A model generated the notes under the pieces. That model saw only the letters and a list, made by a program, of their open reading frames with translations. It did no database searches and was not told where the DNA came from. Below are positions 51,805-60,700 of a DNA stretch of 64,000 bases, piece by piece (the stretch's first letter is position 1; each line of letters starts with the position of its first letter). The stretch is from JASFHF01 sp050123375 (lineage in GTDB: Bacteria > Pseudomonadota > Gammaproteobacteria > UBA12402), in contig JASFHF010000005.1 in NCBI GenBank assembly GCA_050123375.1, forward strand, positions 6,289-70,288, in the 5' to 3' direction. Made by a program: the position numbers and the translations under genes.

Positions 51805-54213
51805 ATGAAAGCAAATAAAGATTTAAAATATTCATATATATATAATAGTACAGTTACTAGCACTCATGGATGGAAGACATTTCAGGATACGTGGGAAAAC
51901 ATTATTAAAATGTTATCAACATGCGTAATGCAGGATTATACAAGACAAGAATATTTAGATAATAAAAAACAATTGGCTCATAAGAAGGATATAGGATGTA
52001 TTTTATTTGGGAATTTAGAAGGTGATGTAAGGAAAGAAGATTATATTATATATAGAGATATAATAGCATTAGATATAGATGATTGTGACGAATCTATATG
52101 GGATAAGATTAATAAAATACCATATGAGCATTTCTGGCATACAACACATAGTCATACCGAAGAAAACCCAAGAATAAGAATATTCTTACCATTAAAAGAA
52201 ACCATAATGAATAAGAGTGATTACAGGATAATTACACAAGAATTATCCAGGAAATTAGGGTTCAAGCAATTGGATTCTAATAGATGGGAAGAAATTGATA
52301 GAGCATCCTTCAAGTATAATCAGGTAATGTTCTTACCATCAACACCAATTGATGTAAATTTCAAAAGTAAACATGTTGAAGGTAAACTTGTTGATCCTAA
52401 AGAATTTTTATTAACTCCTGAGCAGGATAAAAGAAAAGTAAAGTATGCAGCTAAGAAGACGATAGATGAAATAAATAAAAAAGACAAAATAGATTTGAAT
52501 AAAAAACTAGGTGGAATCAAAAGTCCTCATGATATGCCTGAAAATGAAGTTATACATAAATTTTGTAGTAAATATAATATTCATGAAGTCATAGAAAAAT
52601 TTTTAGATGATGTTTATAAAAAAGGAACTCAGAAAGAATGTTATACATATTGTGAAGGTTCAACGGAAAATGGATTAAAAGTATATCCAGATAAAAAAGG
52701 TAATTATGCTACATATGCTTATAGTTTTCATAATACAGACCCTTTAAATGATGATCATTGTCACAACGGATTTAATATGCTAAAGATACATAGATTTAAA
52801 GGCGATGTAACTAAGACAATCAAATATGTTAAAGAAAATTTAGGATATAAAAATGTTGAGGCAGCATTTGAAGTAGAAGCAGGTCACGAAGCAGATTATC
52901 ATTATTATGATGATAATGGTAAATTGAAATTAAATTATAAACAAATTGTAGAACATTTAGCAAATGACCCAGAACATAAGACTTTTAATACTGAGAATGG
53001 ATTTTATATTTATAAAGATGGTGTTTATAAATCAACTACCTACAATATGGTAAAAAAATTTATAGCAAAACATTTACATGAAAAATATCAAGGTACATCA
53101 CCGGTTAATGAGGTATTCAATAGATTATTGAGGGAAGAAGAAAAAATAGATATACTAAATAAAAAAGATAATTTAATAGTGTTTAATAATTGCGTTTTAG
53201 AGTTTAATAAAAAAGGAATTTATGAAATTAAAGAGCATAGCTTAGAATATATGAATACACATAAATTTTATTATGACTTTAATCCTGATATTCATTGTAG
53301 TGTATGGGAAAAATTTTTAAATGAAGTATTACCTAAAGACCAACAAAAATTACTACAGGAAATCATAGGTTATATAATGCTACCTAGCAATAAAATAAAA
53401 AAATTCTATGGTTTATATGGTGTTGGAGATTCTGGAAAATCACTAATATTAAACACTCTAGTAAAGATATTAGGAAAAGAATCAGTAGCAGCCGTAACCC
53501 TTCAAAAACTTGCAAACCCTAATCTTCGATTTGCTTCTGCTCCATTATATGGAAAATTAGCAAATGTAGTAGGTGACTTATCATCAGCGCCATTAAAAGA
53601 TACTAGTCTAATTAAAATGCTTACAGGTGAAGATTTAACCTCGGGTGAACGGAAAGGATTAGACCCATTTGAGTTTTATAATAAAGCTAGATTAATATGC
53701 AGTATGAATAATTTGCCACCAACTTATGATAAGAACAATGAATTTTTTAATAGATTCATTATCATTCCTTTTGAAACTGCTATACCTAAAGAAGATCAGG
53801 ATGAACATTTAATTGATAAATTTGATATGATTGGAGTAATAAACTGGGCTATCAAAGGTCTTCAAAGACTATTATCAAATAAATTAAAATTCTCAACAAA
53901 TGAAAAAAATGATAGTGTTATATTACAATATAAAAAAGATAATAATAATGTACTCCAATTTATAGATGATGCACTAATAGAAGAAGAAAATAATAATGTT
54001 AAATCTATAGAAATGTATAACTGGTATAAACTATTCTGTAAAGAAAATGGATATTCTCCATTAGGCAGGAATAAATTTATAAACGAAGCAAAATTGTGTG
54101 ATATAGAATACTCAGAAAATTGTTTTGATAAAGATGGTAAAAAATTCAGAGGGTTTAAAAATATAAAGTTGAAAGACCAGGCTAAAGAAGATTATATAAG
54201 GATTATTATCTAA
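51805..54213 (+). CDS. AEP primase / SF3 helicase (P4-alpha type)
   Basis: 802 residues. N-terminal archaeo-eukaryotic primase region: DIDD at 90-93 and HTTHSHTEENPRIRI (112-126). A middle D5-like part leads to the SF3 helicase: Walker A GVGDSGKS (539-546), Walker B ANVVGDL, motif C LICSMNNLPP, arginine-finger region NRFIIIPFE. P4 alpha and similar proteins prime, unwind and in P4 also recognise origin iterons. It stands 500 bases from iteron locus 2. The start overlaps AAAGGGGG of the AbrB-like gene end. Confidence 0.88.
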   Translation: MKANKDLKYSYIYNSTVTSTHGWKTFQDTWENIIKMLSTCVMQDYTRQEYLDNKKQLAHKKDIGCILFGNLEGDVRKEDYIIYRDIIALDIDDCDESIWDKINKIPYEHFWHTTHSHTEENPRIRIFLPLKETIMNKSDYRIITQELSRKLGFKQLDSNRWEEIDRASFKYNQVMFLPSTPIDVNFKSKHVEGKLVDPKEFLLTPEQDKRKVKYAAKKTIDEINKKDKIDLNKKLGGIKSPHDMPENEVIHKFCSKYNIHEVIEKFLDDVYKKGTQKECYTYCEGSTENGLKVYPDKKGNYATYAYSFHNTDPLNDDHCHNGFNMLKIHRFKGDVTKTIKYVKENLGYKNVEAAFEVEAGHEADYHYYDDNGKLKLNYKQIVEHLANDPEHKTFNTENGFYIYKDGVYKSTTYNMVKKFIAKHLHEKYQGTSPVNEVFNRLLREEEKIDILNKKDNLIVFNNCVLEFNKKGIYEIKEHSLEYMNTHKFYYDFNPDIHCSVWEKFLNEVLPKDQQKLLQEIIGYIMLPSNKIKKFYGLYGVGDSGKSLILNTLVKILGKESVAAVTLQKLANPNLRFASAPLYGKLANVVGDLSSAPLKDTSLIKMLTGEDLTSGERKGLDPFEFYNKARLICSMNNLPPTYDKNNEFFNRFIIIPFETAIPKEDQDEHLIDKFDMIGVINWAIKGLQRLLSNKLKFSTNEKNDSVILQYKKDNNNVLQFIDDALIEEENNNVKSIEMYNWYKLFCKENGYSPLGRNKFINEAKLCDIEYSENCFDKDGKKFRGFKNIKLKDQAKEDYIRIII

Positions 54214-54261
54214 GACTGGTCAAAAATTTAATTACAAGAATTATTAAGTTTTTATTGTTGC

Positions 54262-54293
54262 AAAAGGTTACTATTGGCAGTTAGTAGCCTTTT
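54262..54293 (+). terminator. Terminator after the primase gene
   Basis: AAAAGGTTACTA and TAGTAGCCTTTT form a stem with a short loop (54274-54281); T residues close it. 54214-54439 holds this and the promoter at 54380 only. Confidence 0.7.
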
Positions 54294-54379
54294 AATGAAT
54301 TTTTACAATTATTTCACTATCTCAATTAACATCATTATACCTTATATACTTTCTAAAATCAAATATATTTAAAAATCAA

Positions 54380-54408
54380 TTGACTTAGTGTAATTAGTGT
54401 AATATAAT
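54380..54408 (+). promoter_or_regulatory. Promoter of the right-hand early genes
   Basis: -35 TTGACT (54380-54385), 17-nt spacer with two GTGTAAT copies, -10 TATAAT (54403-54408). The spacer is the same as in the divergent promoters at 19457 and 20453. Confidence 0.82.
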
Positions 54409-54439
54409 GTAATCAATTCATTTAAGGAGGATTAAAAAA

Positions 54440-54751
54440 ATGATTGATTATAAATTAACAATAAATACAGATGATAATCATTCTACATATGTTTGGAGTG
54501 CGAATAAATCATATTTAGGCAAGTTATTATATGAAACATGTATCGAAGATATGGTAGTAGTAGGTGAAAAGGCGATTATTTCAAAACATATAACATCGTT
54601 TGAAATAAGTAAGATCAAGTATTTGGATGAAAAGTATGACGATAGAATCCAATCGATAGAAATAGAGTATAAAGATAATGATTTATTAAAAATTATAAAA
54701 GAATTTGTAGATACATACAAAAAAATAAAAGAAGAAGAAGAAGAAAGGTGA
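54440..54751 (+). CDS. Unrecognised small protein
   Basis: 103 residues, with AAGGAGG before ATG. First strands (DYKLTINTDDNHSTYVWSA), then an acidic C-terminal helix ending EEEEER. No family is recognised. First gene after the 54380 promoter. Confidence 0.6.
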   Translation: MIDYKLTINTDDNHSTYVWSANKSYLGKLLYETCIEDMVVVGEKAIISKHITSFEISKIKYLDEKYDDRIQSIEIEYKDNDLLKIIKEFVDTYKKIKEEEEER

Positions 54752-54761
54752 GTGATTAAAA

Positions 54762-54944
54762 TTGTATTCAAATGATCAAAAAAAATGTCCTATATGTGGA
54801 AAAAATTGCTATGTAAGTGAAAAATCTCAAGATTATGATTATGCTTGCTCTGACCCCGATTGTGAGTTTTGTATAGGTTATAATGCTTATATGGAAAAAA
54901 ATTGTTTTCAAATAAAACACTCACATAAAAGATTCTTAAGTTGA
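54762..54944 (+). CDS. Small zinc-finger protein
   Basis: 60 residues from TTG with AAAGGTGAG before it. Cysteines at CPICGKNC, ACSDPDCEFC and KNC give two zinc knuckles. Confidence 0.65.
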   Translation: MYSNDQKKCPICGKNCYVSEKSQDYDYACSDPDCEFCIGYNAYMEKNCFQIKHSHKRFLS

Positions 54945-54966
54945 AAAGAATGGGAGGATTAAAAAA

Positions 54967-55221
54967 ATGAAATATAAATGTGAATCTTATGAAGTAGACG
55001 CTTTTAGATTCGGGTATGAAAATCCCCCACATTGGTTTTTAGATATGGTAGGAAAAAATAAAATAAATTATACAAATGATGGCTTGAATTTATGTTACTT
55101 AGAAACTACTAAGGGTATAGAAATAGCCAATAAAGGGGGTTATATCTGTACATCTGACGATAATCTTCTATTTCAAATAACTTATAATGATTTCCATACT
55201 TATTTTAAAAAGAAGGAATGA
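54967..55221 (+). CDS. Small phage protein
   Basis: 84 residues, with GGGAGG before ATG. KCESYEVDAFRFGYENPPHW then GYICTSDDNLLFQITYNDFH resembles short phage proteins that begin with a KPVxxxAxQF-like pattern, of unknown function. Confidence 0.6.
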   Translation: MKYKCESYEVDAFRFGYENPPHWFLDMVGKNKINYTNDGLNLCYLETTKGIEIANKGGYICTSDDNLLFQITYNDFHTYFKKKE

Positions 55222-55244
55222 ATAACTTAGAAAGGAGCAAAAAA

Positions 55245-55433
55245 ATGACTTTAGAAGAAGCAAACAAAAATATCGACAGGAAGGTAATATATACTCCATT
55301 TCCTGAATGTGACCTAAAGGATAAAGAAACAGGAGTAATCACAAGTACTAATGAATCATTCGTATTCGTTAGGTATGGTAGTGATATTAATTCTAAAGCA
55401 ACAAGACCAAGTGATTTAGAATTTGAAGTATGA
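55245..55433 (+). CDS. Small phage protein
   Basis: 62 residues; ATG 55245 follows AGAAAGGAGC (an in-frame ATG at 55218 overlaps the previous stop). KVIYTPFPECDLKDKETGVI and FVFVRYGSDINSKATRPSDL look like a small SH3-like barrel common in phages. Confidence 0.6.
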   Translation: MTLEEANKNIDRKVIYTPFPECDLKDKETGVITSTNESFVFVRYGSDINSKATRPSDLEFEV

Positions 55434-55496
55434 TATAATATTATAAAGGTTCATTTATAATTAATGATGTGATGATGTAATATCTAATAATTAAGT

Positions 55497-55572
55497 AAAG
55501 AACACCTGTATATACAGGTGTTCTTTTTGTATGTAACTGTCATTTGACATGATGTAAACCATGTTATATAAT
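55497..55572 (+). promoter_or_regulatory. Terminator followed by a promoter
   Basis: Terminator 55497-55528: AAAGAACACCTGTA with its complement, then T5. Promoter: -35 TTGACA (55544-55549), 17-nt spacer with GATGTAA, -10 TATAAT (55567-55572). Confidence 0.85.
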
Positions 55573-55599
55573 GTAAATTAAAATCAAAGGAGGATAAAA

Positions 55600-56013
55600 A
55601 TGACAAGTATAGAACATTATAATAATTTATATGAATTAATCAATTCCAGAAAAGAACGTATTATATCACAATACAAAACTAGAAAAATACGGAAAATAGA
55701 TGAAATGTATACTATGTTTGAATTACAAAATAGATTAATGCAGACACAAAAAAAGACCAGGACCAAAAGATATAGAATTGACAAAAATTTATATAATGAA
55801 TGGGAAATTTTAAATATTACAGATTATACATGGTCTAAATTAACAATTGAAAATGTAGACTTATATTCGATTATAAACCATAAGGATTCTACAGTATGTC
55901 ATAAGATATTAAAAGTATTTGCCAGCGGGGAATTGCACATAAGTGTTTATTATGTTGATAGAAGAGAATTTGATGAAATTAATAAAATGATAAAGGAGGT
56001 TAAAATAGTATGA
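55600..56013 (+). CDS. Unrecognised protein, first of a coupled operon
   Basis: 137 residues, with AAAGGAGG before ATG. Basic helical start (RKERIISQYKTRKIRKIDEM), then beta-rich second half. Its end overlaps the next start. No family is recognised. Confidence 0.58.
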   Translation: MTSIEHYNNLYELINSRKERIISQYKTRKIRKIDEMYTMFELQNRLMQTQKKTRTKRYRIDKNLYNEWEILNITDYTWSKLTIENVDLYSIINHKDSTVCHKILKVFASGELHISVYYVDRREFDEINKMIKEVKIV

Positions 56014-56381
56014 GTGAGAAATTTAAAAAAATAGTAGTAATGGATTTTGATGGAGTAATCCATAGTTATAAGTCTGGATGGAAAGGTGTTACTGAAATAC
56101 CAGACCCACCAGTAGAAGGGGTTAAAGAGTTTATTGAGGAACTAAGGGAAAATTATCTTGTTATTGTATTTTCTTCAAGAACCTGTTCTTCTGAGGGAAT
56201 ATATGCAATTAAAGAATGGCTTTGTTTAAATGGAATAGAAGTTGATGATGTAGTTGAACATAAACCACCTGCATATCTGTCAATAGATGATAGGGCAATT
56301 TGTTTTAATGGTTCATTTGATGGTCTAAAAGAACAAATTGATACATTTGAACCCTGGACTAAAAAGAGGAAATTATTATGA
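56010..56381 (+). CDS. HAD-superfamily phosphatase
   Basis: 123 residues. Motif I DFDGVIHS (nucleophile Asp), motif II FSSRT, and the late motif YLSIDDRA with two Asp. DPPVEGVKEFIEEL between is typical of a phage HAD group. It may dephosphorylate nucleotides or RNA ends, as the phosphatase half of T4 polynucleotide kinase does; the substrate is not known. GGAGG lies in the upstream gene; both ends overlap their neighbours. Confidence 0.78.
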   Translation: MSEKFKKIVVMDFDGVIHSYKSGWKGVTEIPDPPVEGVKEFIEELRENYLVIVFSSRTCSSEGIYAIKEWLCLNGIEVDDVVEHKPPAYLSIDDRAICFNGSFDGLKEQIDTFEPWTKKRKLL

Positions 56382-56815
56382 ATGAAAAATCATTATTTAA
56401 GTCATTTAAATCATTATTTAAATCACTTAATAAAATATTTAAACCAGATAAAATTTCAAGAATATTGATAGAGGTAAATAAATTATTAGCAGAAGAAAAA
56501 TTAGATTTCAGGATAGATTATTTAACAGATGAATATAAGATACATGAAATGAAACAATTCTTGATATTTGAAAAATACAAAGATGAATATAAAGATTTAA
56601 AAGTAAATCGTATTGATATACATTGTTATAAACCTATGGAAAATATAGCTTTAAAGAGTTTTGATGCTGAAAAAATAACACCAGAAGATACATATACTAT
56701 AGAAACGTATTTTATAAAATTGAAACATATTGCAAAAGCGTATCATATATTAGGTTATGCAGAACTAGATGAAACAGGTAAACAATTTATATATAAGTTA
56801 GGTGATAAAAAATGA
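56378..56815 (+). CDS. Unrecognised protein
   Basis: 145 residues, start overlapping the HAD stop (ATGA). Begins with an F-K-S-rich repeat (SLFKSFKSLFKSLNKIFK) coded by TCATTTAA-like DNA repeats; the rest is charged alpha/beta. No family is recognised. Confidence 0.57.
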   Translation: MNEKSLFKSFKSLFKSLNKIFKPDKISRILIEVNKLLAEEKLDFRIDYLTDEYKIHEMKQFLIFEKYKDEYKDLKVNRIDIHCYKPMENIALKSFDAEKITPEDTYTIETYFIKLKHIAKAYHILGYAELDETGKQFIYKLGDKK

Positions 56816-57039
56816 TTAAAAAAGATTATTATATTAAACTTAATGATTTTAATTTATTTATAAGAGATAGTAACGCTGATACACTACATTTGAATGTTTA
56901 TAAAAATATATATAATAGCATCTCAATGAAATTAAATATCAATTTCAATCACTTATTATTAAGTGAAGCTGATATTAAGACAATTGAAAAAGGATTTTTA
57001 TTTTTATTAAATAATAGTAAGGTAGGTGAAAAATTTTGA
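56812..57039 (+). CDS. Small unrecognised protein
   Basis: 75 residues, overlapping both neighbours by four bases. Rich in Leu, Asn and Tyr; no motif. Confidence 0.55.
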   Translation: MIKKDYYIKLNDFNLFIRDSNADTLHLNVYKNIYNSISMKLNINFNHLLLSEADIKTIEKGFLFLLNNSKVGEKF

Positions 57040-57479
57040 AATTAACTCCTGAAAATGTGTTTAGATTAAAAAATATACATGATAATGAATTATTAGCTAT
57101 TTTGGCATTAGTAGCCTATGGCGAATATGATGATTTACCAGAACCAAGTAAAAATAGAATTCGAATTAAGTTACAAGATTTAAAAATATCTTTAAATTAT
57201 ATAATAATCCAATATTTGGAGTATCATAAAGATATGGATAAAAAATTACCTATAATACAAGCCACCAGTATTACAAATATAAATAAGATATGTGAGAAAT
57301 ATAATATAAGTAAATACCATTGTTTAATAGTACCTTTTATAAAAGAAGATGTTGAAAAACTATTAGACCTAGATGGAAAATATATTATCTATACACTAGG
57401 TTGTAAACCTGTAACTATTCCAGATATTAAGCTATATATAAATTCTATATTAATGGAGGATGTAAAAAATGGGTATTGA
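57036..57479 (+). CDS. Unrecognised helical protein
   Basis: 147 residues from TTG (AAGGTAGGTG before it), overlapping the previous stop. Helical, with DNELLAILALVAYGEYDDLP. No family is recognised. Confidence 0.56.
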   Translation: MKLTPENVFRLKNIHDNELLAILALVAYGEYDDLPEPSKNRIRIKLQDLKISLNYIIIQYLEYHKDMDKKLPIIQATSITNINKICEKYNISKYHCLIVPFIKEDVEKLLDLDGKYIIYTLGCKPVTIPDIKLYINSILMEDVKNGY

Positions 57480-57762
57480 GAAAATGTCGTTTAGTGTAGG
57501 TGGTAAAGGTATTACAGGTGAAGAAGCAAAAAAGAGTATGAAAAAAATAAAAGAAAAATGTAGTTTTTGTAGTAATGAATTATATCTTCATGAAGAAGCA
57601 TATTTTTTTGAATTAGAATATACAAATGCTTTTCATATTAATTTTTGCCAAGAGTGTTTTATAACTTTTTTTAGTAGTATTTATAAGCAAATTAAAGGTT
57701 TAAAAATTAAAACTATAATAGATTTAGAAAATGAGGAGGAATCTGAAAATGAAACAATATAA
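57469..57762 (+). CDS. Zinc-knuckle protein
   Basis: 97 residues, with TGGAGGATG before ATG. CSFC and CQEC form a probable zinc site; an acidic tail follows. Confidence 0.62.
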   Translation: MGIEKMSFSVGGKGITGEEAKKSMKKIKEKCSFCSNELYLHEEAYFFELEYTNAFHINFCQECFITFFSSIYKQIKGLKIKTIIDLENEEESENETI

Positions 57763-58048
57763 TTATATATTTTATTTAAATTTAGTAGATATGAATAGGA
57801 TGATAAAAGTAAGTGAATTTGTCCCATTTCCATATAAGACTAAAAAACCTATAAATACTACAGAAAAATATTTCAACAATTGTGAAGAAGTAATGAAATT
57901 AACCAAAAAAGAATTAGAGTTTCCTAAATTACAATTATTCAAGAATATAAAACAAGGACTACTATCAATAGGAATAATAGATACAAGTAATATTGCTGTA
58001 GTGGTAGTACACATGTTGTCTTTAGGGGAGGTAGATATAAATGATTGA
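57749..58048 (+). CDS. Unrecognised small protein
   Basis: 99 residues; ATG 57749 follows GAGGAGG (an in-frame ATG at 57731 covers that site). Basic middle, hydrophobic end NIAVVVVHMLSLGEVDIND. No family is recognised. Confidence 0.55.
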   Translation: MKQYNYIFYLNLVDMNRMIKVSEFVPFPYKTKKPINTTEKYFNNCEEVMKLTKKELEFPKLQLFKNIKQGLLSIGIIDTSNIAVVVVHMLSLGEVDIND

Positions 58049-58271
58049 TGGAGAATCATATTTTAAATTAATTTCAATAGATATAGAAATAGATAATGGA
58101 TTTGAAATTTTTATTTTAGTTTTTAGGTCTACGGATAGTTGTTTAAGAGAAAATATAACATTGAAAATGTATTCAGAACAATTTGAAACAGCCAATATGC
58201 AAGTAGGAAAAATATATCAAATTAATATTAATGATTTTAAAGAATGCGATGGTGAAGAAGATGACAGTTAA
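58041..58271 (+). CDS. Small beta-rich protein
   Basis: 76 residues, with GGGGAGG before ATG, overlapping both neighbours. Strands such as FKLISIDIEIDNGFEIFILV suggest a small beta fold; no family is recognised. Confidence 0.56.
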   Translation: MIDGESYFKLISIDIEIDNGFEIFILVFRSTDSCLRENITLKMYSEQFETANMQVGKIYQININDFKECDGEEDDS

Positions 58272-58686
58272 AGAGCTAATTACCTTGTTAGAAGGTAATG
58301 AATATGGAGGTGCTACAAGTAAAGAAAGGGTTATTAATGTATATGTAAATGGAAAGTATTATCCAGAACCAGAGATAACTCTTGATGGTTGGGGTGATGG
58401 TTTAGTTACTGAAATAACAATAAATATAAAAGGTAATGAAAGGATGAAACTTGAATATGGAACAGAAGAATTTTTTATAGGATTATATGAAAGTGAAAAA
58501 CAAATAAAAGAAGATATAGATTATCTTATTAAACTTTGGGAATTAAGGAATCATGATTATCCTAATTTAGAAGTTTACCTTCTACAAGAATGTATAACAG
58601 TATCATGTAGACTAAAAGAAACTTTTAAAAAAAGGGATATGTTAAATAAAATGAAAAAGAAGGCACTACATGATGAAAGAAGGTAA
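58261..58686 (+). CDS. Unrecognised protein
   Basis: 141 residues; start 58261 chosen over in-frame ATGs at 58231 and 58249, though its site GGTGAAG is weak. Has VKELITLLEGNEYGGATSKE and an alpha-helical second half. No family is recognised. Confidence 0.55.
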   Translation: MTVKELITLLEGNEYGGATSKERVINVYVNGKYYPEPEITLDGWGDGLVTEITINIKGNERMKLEYGTEEFFIGLYESEKQIKEDIDYLIKLWELRNHDYPNLEVYLLQECITVSCRLKETFKKRDMLNKMKKKALHDERR

Positions 58687-58689
58687 TAC

Positions 58690-59031
58690 ATGATGAAAGA
58701 TGTGATAAAAGAAATAGAGAAAGATGAAATATACTCACTTTGTATTAGTTTTGTATCACATACAGGTTCAATATTAGACGGGACTAATAAATTTACATTG
58801 GATAAATGGGGAGAAAATTTTACAAGTTCTAAATTTTCAGATGCTTTTCTTGAAGAATTTTTTCAATTGTTGAAAAAGTATTATGTAGGTTATTATCAAC
58901 ATGGGTATAATCTTGTCACTTTAATTTCAATAGATAAAGAAAAACAAAAGGAAGAAAAAGAAGTTCAAACAATAGAAAAGTTAAAAAAAGATTTGGATAA
59001 GACATGTGATTTATTATTTAAGGATTTTTAA
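58690..59031 (+). CDS. Unrecognised protein
   Basis: 113 residues, with GAAGG before the ATG pair at 58690/58693. Charged, with a helical lysine-rich C-terminus. No family is recognised. Confidence 0.55.
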   Translation: MMKDVIKEIEKDEIYSLCISFVSHTGSILDGTNKFTLDKWGENFTSSKFSDAFLEEFFQLLKKYYVGYYQHGYNLVTLISIDKEKQKEEKEVQTIEKLKKDLDKTCDLLFKDF

Positions 59032-59057
59032 AATCAATAGATTAAAGGGGATTCACA

Positions 59058-59333
59058 ATGAATAAACAAGAATTATTGAATAAATTAAAAAACAAAGTAT
59101 TTGAAATAACTAAAAGCCAAGGATTTTTAACTTATTTATACAAAGATATTAAATATACTTATGGTGTTTCAGTATTTGATGAAAAAATTATATTCAACGT
59201 ATTTGAAGTTAAAAAGAAATTATTTGGTAAACAAGACTATAAAGCAATAAAATTATATGAACTAACTCAAAAAGAATTTGAAATATTGATGTATAATACA
59301 CTTCAAAATTTTATTGAAAAAAATAAGATATAA
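59058..59333 (+). CDS. Small unrecognised protein
   Basis: 91 residues, with AAAGGGG before ATG. Strand-rich centre (YTYGVSVFDEKIIFNVFEVK) and helical end. No family is recognised. Confidence 0.57.
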   Translation: MNKQELLNKLKNKVFEITKSQGFLTYLYKDIKYTYGVSVFDEKIIFNVFEVKKKLFGKQDYKAIKLYELTQKEFEILMYNTLQNFIEKNKI

Positions 59334-59344
59334 GGAGATTTACA

Positions 59345-59749
59345 ATGAATAGATTTAAACATGTTGAAGCATATTGTTTTATGGAATATACATGTGAAAA
59401 AAACCATAAACATATTGAAATATTATGGAATTCTAGGGATGGTGTTACACCATTTGTAATACAATGCAATCAATGTGATGGCATGATGCAACATAGCAAT
59501 TGGCAACATGATACAAGATATATTACAAATACTTTAAACCATTTGAAAGATGGCCAAAGATATTTTGTTGATATAGATGAAAAATTATATATTGAAAATA
59601 TTAAAAAATTAATTGAAGAATATAAACCAGATGAAGAATATATAAAATATTTAAAAAGTAATATATATAAAGCATTAAATGGCAGATTTAGAGAAGTTGT
59701 AAATCTGGGTGAACCAGGAATAAAAACATATAAGAAAGAGGTAATATAA
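59345..59749 (+). CDS. Protein with zinc-binding pattern
   Basis: 134 residues, with AAGGAG before ATG. C..KNHKH at the start and CNQCDGMMQH further on could bind zinc. Its stop overlaps the RNA ligase-like gene start. Confidence 0.58.
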   Translation: MNRFKHVEAYCFMEYTCEKNHKHIEILWNSRDGVTPFVIQCNQCDGMMQHSNWQHDTRYITNTLNHLKDGQRYFVDIDEKLYIENIKKLIEEYKPDEEYIKYLKSNIYKALNGRFREVVNLGEPGIKTYKKEVI

Positions 59750-60351
59750 TGAGAAAAATACCAACATTATTTAAACGTGACCCAGAAACAGGATTAGTTA
59801 CCCAGGAAATTACACCTGGATATGAATGGGTTGTTGAAGATTCTAAAAATACTATAGCTACTAGACAATATGATGGAATAACATGTCTTATTAAACGTGA
59901 TAGGATTTATAAAAGATATGATTGTAAGAAAGGTGAAAATCCACCAGCGGGTTTTATTCCTGCACAAGAACCAGATAAAATAACTGGACATTATCCAGGA
60001 TGGTTAGAATGTAATCCTAATAATCCAGAAGATAAATATTATTTTGAAGGATTATTGAATTTATATGAAACTGAGGCTCAATATGATACTTTTTATAGAT
60101 TTTTTAATAGTACTTATGAATTAATAGGTGAAAAAATACGAGGGAATCCAGAAAATATTATGGGACACCAATTAATATTACATGGTCGTGAAATAATTCA
60201 AATAGGTAAGATATCTTATAATACTATAAAAGAATATCTTAAAATAACTGATATAGAAGGTATAATTTTCTATTATGGTAATATATGTGCTGCGTATGCT
60301 ACCATGTGTAAAATTAAAAAGAAAGATTTTGGATTCAAGAGAGGTAATTAA
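59749..60351 (+). CDS. RNA ligase family protein (DUF5565/RLIG1-like), motif I Lys replaced
   Basis: 200 residues. IPTLFKRDPETG, PGYEWVVEDS, YKRYDCKKGENPPAGFIPAQ, DKITGHYPGW, EGIIF (about 173) and KIKKKDF (about 191) match the family of RNA ligases that includes human C12orf29/RLIG1. These join 5'-phosphate and 3'-OH RNA ends through a lysyl-AMP. In that family motif I is KxDG; here it reads ATRQYDG with Gln40 (codon CAA, 59866-59868) at the Lys position, while Asp42 and Gly43 remain. The protein may be inactive in adenylation, use pre-adenylated RNA, or act as a binding subunit. Start overlaps the previous stop. Confidence 0.75.
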   Translation: MRKIPTLFKRDPETGLVTQEITPGYEWVVEDSKNTIATRQYDGITCLIKRDRIYKRYDCKKGENPPAGFIPAQEPDKITGHYPGWLECNPNNPEDKYYFEGLLNLYETEAQYDTFYRFFNSTYELIGEKIRGNPENIMGHQLILHGREIIQIGKISYNTIKEYLKITDIEGIIFYYGNICAAYATMCKIKKKDFGFKRGN

Positions 60352-60378
60352 ATATCAAAAAAAGTTTAATAATAATAA

Positions 60379-60421
60379 TATCCATTTTGGTGTTGACATA
60401 TCCATTATGGTGTCATATAAT
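60379..60421 (+). promoter_or_regulatory. Promoter with two direct repeats (likely operator)
   Basis: -35 TTGACA (60393-60398), 17-nt spacer, -10 TATAAT (60416-60421). Two copies of ATATCCATTnTGGTGT overlap the upstream flank and the spacer. It lacks the TGTAA spacer of the other promoters, so a different regulator probably acts here. Confidence 0.75.
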
Positions 60422-60473
60422 AATATTAGAGGTCATGAGTTAACCTAATTACACTTAGAAAGGAGTATAACAA

Positions 60474-60647
60474 ATGGGGTTTTTTAAAATACAATGTGAA
60501 ATTACAAGTTGCCCATATCAGGAACCATCTAAAAACGGTGGATATTGTAACAAAGGAATTTTTGATACGTGTCCACAAACTACAAAACCAGGTAATGAGA
60601 AAGTTAAAAATTATCATAAAAAAAGACGTGAAAGGTATAAAAAATAA
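60474..60647 (+). CDS. Small Cys-rich zinc-binding protein
   Basis: 57 residues, with AGAAAGGAG before ATG. Cysteines at 8, 13, 25 and 33 (KIQCEITSCPYQE; GGYCNKGIFDTCPQT) fit a single zinc site, followed by a basic helix. Followed by a terminator. Confidence 0.65.
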   Translation: MGFFKIQCEITSCPYQEPSKNGGYCNKGIFDTCPQTTKPGNEKVKNYHKKRRERYKK

Positions 60648-60653
60648 GTAACT

Positions 60654-60680
60654 GGTGGGATACAAACCCACCTGTTTTTT
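60654..60680 (+). terminator. Terminator
   Basis: GGTGGG/CCCACC with loop ATACAAA, then a T-run. Confidence 0.82.
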
Positions 60681-60700
60681 AATAAAGGAGGTGATTTTCA

